DNA of 64,000 nucleotides from assembly GCF_958295425.1 (NCBI RefSeq), contig NC_081134.1, positions 8,492,054 to 8,556,053 on the forward strand, in the 5' to 3' direction. This DNA is from Solea solea (lineage: Eukaryota > Chordata > Actinopteri > Pleuronectiformes > Soleidae). The position numbers were made by a program, and so were the translations under genes. Position 1 is the stretch's first letter, and each line of letters opens with the position of its first letter. Positions 60,201 to 64,000 of the stretch are shown here, piece after piece. The notes under the pieces are model-generated. The model worked only from the letters and a program-made list of their open reading frames with translations. It was not told the origin of the DNA and did not search any database.

Positions 60201-63200
60201 GTTAGTATCTCGTCCAAAATGTGACATAAAAGTCATACTATAGTATGTCGTCCAAAATGTGACAAAAATGTCATAGGTTAGTATGTCGTCCAAAATGTGA
60301 CAAAAAAGTCATAGGTTAGTATGTCGTCCAAAATGTGGTAAAAAAGTCATAGGTTATAGTATGTCGTCCAAAATGTGGTAAAAAAGTCATAGGTTAGTAT
60401 GTCGTCCAAAATGTGACTAAAAAGTCATACTATAGTATGTCGTCCAAAATGTGACAAAAAAGTCATAGGTTAGTATGTCGTCCAAAATGTGACAAAAAAG
60501 TCATAGGTTAGTATGTCGTCCAAAATGTGACAAAAAAGTCATAGGTTAGTATGTCGTCCAAAATTTGACAAAAAAGTCATAGGTTAGTATGTCGTCCAAA
60601 ATGTGACAAAAAAGTCATAGGTTAGTACGTCGTCCAAAATGTGACAAAAAAGTCATAGGTTAGTATGTCGTCCAAAATGTGACAAAAAAGTCATACTATA
60701 GTATGTCGTCCAAAATGTGACAAAAAAGTCATAGGTTAGTATGTCGTCCAAAATGTGACTAAAAAGTCATAGGTTAGTATGTCGATCAAAATGTGACAAA
60801 AAAGTCATATGTTAGTATGTCGTCCAAAATGTGACTAAAAGGTCATAGGTTAGTATGTCGTCCAAAATGTGACTAAAAGGTCATATGTTAGTATGTCGTC
60901 CAAAATGTGACTAAAAAGTCATAGGTTAGTATGTCGATCAAAATGTGACAAAAAAGTCATAGTATAGTATGTCGTCCAAAATGTGACAAAAAACATCATA
61001 GGTTAGTATGTCGTCTAAAATGTGACAAAAAAGTCATAGGTTAGTATGTCGTCCAAAATGTGACAAAAAAGTCATAGTATAGTATGTCGTCCAAAATTTG
61101 ACAAAAAAGTCATAGGTTAGTATGTCGTCTAAAATGTGACAAAAAAGTCATAGGTTAGTATGTCGTCCAAAATGTGACAAAAAAGTCATAGTATAGTATG
61201 TCGTCCAAAATGTGACAAAAAACATCATAGGTTAGTATGTCGTCCAAAATGTGACAAAAAAGTAATAGGTTAGTATGTCGTCCAAAATGTGACAAAAAAG
61301 TCATAGGTTAGTATGTCGTCCAAAATGTGACAAAAAGTCATAGTATAGAATGTCGTCCAAAATATGACAGAAAAGTCATAGGTTAGTATGTCGTCCAAAA
61401 TGTGGTAAAAAAGTCATAGGTTAGTATGTCGTCCAAAATGTGGTAAAAAAGTCATAGGTTAGTATGTCGTCCAAAATGTGACAGAAAAGTCATAGGTTAG
61501 TATGTCGTCCAAAATGTGGTAAAAAAGTCATAGGTTAGCATGTCGTCCAAAATGTGACTAAAAAGTCATACTATAGTATGTCGTCCAAAATGTGACAAAA
61601 AACATCATAGGTTAGTATGTCGTCCAAAATGTGACAAAAAAGTCATAGGTTAGTCTGTCGTCCAAAATGTGACAAAAAAGTCATAGGTTAGTATGTCGTC
61701 CAAAATGTGACAAAAAAGTCATAGGTTAGTATGTCGTCCAAAATGTGGTAAAAAAGTCATAGGTTAGTATGTCGTCCAAAATGTGGTAAAAAAGTCATAG
61801 GTTAGTATGTCGTCCAAAATGTGACAAAAAAGTCATAGGTTAGTACGTCGTCCAAAATGTGACAAAAAAGTCATAGGTTAGTATGTCGTCCAAAATGTGA
61901 CAAAAAAGTCATACTATAGTATGTCGTCCAAAATGTGACAAAAAAGTCATAGTATAGAATGTCGTCCAAAATATGACAGAAAAGTCATAGGTTAGTATGT
62001 CGTCCAAAATGTGGTAAAAAAGTCATAGGTTAGTATGTCGTCCAAAATGTGGTAAAAAAGTCATAGGTTAGTATGTCGTCCAAAATGTGACAGAAAAGTC
62101 ATAGGTTAGTATGTCGTCCAAAATGTGGTAAAAAAGTCATAGGTTAGTATGTCGTCCAAAATGTGGTAAAAAAGTCATAGGTTAGTATGTCGTCCAAAAT
62201 GTGACTAAAAAGTCATACTATAGTATGTCGTCCAAAATGTGACAAAAAAGTCATAGGTTAGTATGTCGTCCAAAATGTGACAAAAAAGTCATAGGTTAGT
62301 ATGTCGTCCAAAATGTGACTAAAAAGTCATAGGTTAGTATGTCGATCAAAATGTGACAAAAAAGTCATAGTATAGTATGTCGTCCAAAATGTGACTAAAA
62401 GGTCATAGGTTAGTATGTCGTCCAAAATGTGACTAAAAAGTCATATGTTAGTATGTCGTCCAAAATGTGACTAAAAAGTCATAGGTTAGTATGTCGATCA
62501 AAATGTGACAAAAAAGTCATAGTATAGTATGTCGTCCAAAATGTGACAAAAAACATCATAGGTTAGTATGTCGTCTAAAATGTGACAAAAAAGTCATAGG
62601 TTAGTATGTCGTCCAAAATGTGACAAAAAAGTCATAGTATAGTATGTCGTCCAAAATTTGACAAAAAAGTCATAGGTTAGTATGTCGTCTAAAATGTGAC
62701 AAAAAAGTCATAGGTTAGTATGTCGTCCAAAATGTGACAAAAAAGTCATAGTATAGTATGTTGTCCAAAATGTGACAAAAAACATCATAGGTTAGTATGT
62801 CGTCCAAAATGTGACAAAAAAGTAATAGGTTAGTATGTCGTCCAAAATGTGACAAAAAAGTCATAGGTTAGTATGTCGTCCAAAATGTGACAAAAAAGTC
62901 ATAGTATAGAATGTCGTCCAAAATATGACAGAAAAGTCATAGGTTAGTATGTCGTCCAAAATGTGGTAAAAAAGTCATAGGTTAGTATGTCGTCCAAAAT
63001 GTGGTAAAAAAGTCATAGGTTAGTATGTCGTCCAAAATGTGACAGAAAAGTCATAGGTTAGTATGTCGTCCAAAATGTGGTAAAAAAGTCATAGGTTAGC
63101 ATGTCGTCCAAAATGTGACTAAAAAGTCATACTATAGTATGTCGTCCAAAATGTGACAAAAAAGTCATAGGTTAGTATGTCGTCCAAAATGTGACAAAAA

Positions 63201-64000
63201 AGTCATAGGTTAGTATGTCGTCCAAAATTTGACAGAAAAGTCATATTATAGTATGTCGTCCAAAATGTGACAAAAAAGTCATAGGTTAGTATGTCGTCCA
63301 AAATGTGACAAAAAAGTCATAGGTTAGTATGTCGTCCAAAATGTGACAAAAAAGTCATAGGTTAGTATGTCGTCCAAAATTTGACAAAAAAGTCATAGGT
63401 TAGTATGTCGTCCAAAATGTGGTAAAAAAGTCATAGGTTAGTATGTCGTCCAAAATGTGGTAAAAAAGTCATAGGTTAGTGTGTCGTCCAAAATGTGACA
63501 AAAAAGTCATAGGTTAGTACGTCGTCCAAAATGTGACTAAAAAGTCATAGGTTATTATGTCGTCCAAAATGTGACAAAAAAGTCATACTATAGTATGTCG
63601 TCCAAAATGTGACAAAAAAGTCATAGGTTAGTATGTCGTCCAAAATGTGACAAAAAAGTCATAGGTTAGTATGTCGATCAAAATGTGACAAAAAAGTCAT
63701 ATGTTAGTATGTCGTCCAAAATGTGACTAAAAGGTCATAGGTTAGTATGTCGTCTAAAATGTGACAAAAAAGTCATAGGTTAGTATGTCGTCCAAAATGT
63801 GACAAAAAAGTCATAGTATAGTATGTCGTCCAAAATTTGACAAAAAAGTCATAGGTTAGTATGTCGTCCAAAATGTGACAAAAAAGTAATAGGTTAGTAT
63901 GTCGTCCAAAATGTGACAAAAAAGTCATAGGTTAGTATGTCGTCCAAAATGTGACAAAAAAGTCATACTATAGTATGTCGTCCAAAATGTGACATAAAAG
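54219..64000. repeat. Satellite/large minisatellite array, 38-bp unit, about 257 copies, open at the window edge
   Basis: The whole 9.78 kb is tandem copies of a unit composed of GTCATAGGTTAGTATGTCGT followed by CCAAAATGTGACAAAAAA (38 bp). Common variants replace CATAGGTTAG with CATACTATAG, CATAGTATAG or CATATGTTAG, GTCGTCC with GTCGATC, and TGTGACAAAA with TGTGGTAAAA, TGTGACTAAA or TGTGACAGAA. A 39-bp form has AAACATCATAGG and a 40-bp form has GGTTATAGTATG. All copies run in one orientation. The first unit (CATACAGTGGTATG, ACAATGTAAC) is the most diverged, as expected at an array edge. Stops occur in all frames, so it is not coding. The array continues past 64000. Confidence 0.97.

Noticed and set aside
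54219..64000. CRISPR-like array of repeats and spacers
   Set aside because: There are no unique spacers; the whole 38-bp unit is repeated, and the context is a vertebrate genome.

Overview
The window is vertebrate nuclear DNA, and the signs point to a teleost fish. Genes are split by GT-AG introns. Intergenic and intronic DNA is full of CA/GT, GATA and AT microsatellites and of repeat sequences typical of fish genomes. The encoded proteins are close to vertebrate orthologues. All three genes lie on the + strand.

Layout: (1) 519-4704 holds the last nine coding exons of a gelsolin/scinderin-family actin-severing protein (domains G4-G6; the 5' half is outside the window), with a 3'UTR to about 5400. 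(2) 5400-8600 is intergenic, with a decayed LINE reverse-transcriptase tail and an inverted repeat pair. (3) 8826-23651 is a complete 12-exon wls (Wntless/GPR177/Evi) gene encoding 541 aa, the same length as human WLS. Intron 8 has the hallmarks of a minor-spliceosome (U12-type) intron. (4) About 1 kb after the wls poly(A) signal lies a CpG-rich block ending in a splice donor (25955), read as the promoter and noncoding exon 1 of gng12. A roughly 25 kb intron filled with decayed transposons follows, then two coding exons (51001-51093, 51315-51440) encoding the complete 72-aa G-protein gamma-12 subunit ending in CTIL. (5) From 54219 to the window edge (at least 9.8 kb) the DNA is one tandem array of a 38-bp unit, about 257 copies, with internal kilobase-scale duplications.

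The wls-gng12 head-to-tail order matches the human 1p31 order as I remember it, which supports both assignments. The genes are not an operon. Wls carries lipidated Wnt ligands from the ER to the cell surface, gng12 encodes a prenylated Gbeta-gamma subunit, and the gelsolin-like protein remodels actin filaments.

The points most worth a second look are the 38-bp satellite (phased A-tracts, a palindromic sub-variant, higher-order duplication), the U12-type wls intron, a Q-to-H change in the wls C-terminal ER-retrieval motif, and a near-perfect 80-bp inverted repeat in gng12 intron 1. Splice sites were placed by eye from reading frame and protein homology. UTR ends, promoters and repeat family names are less certain.
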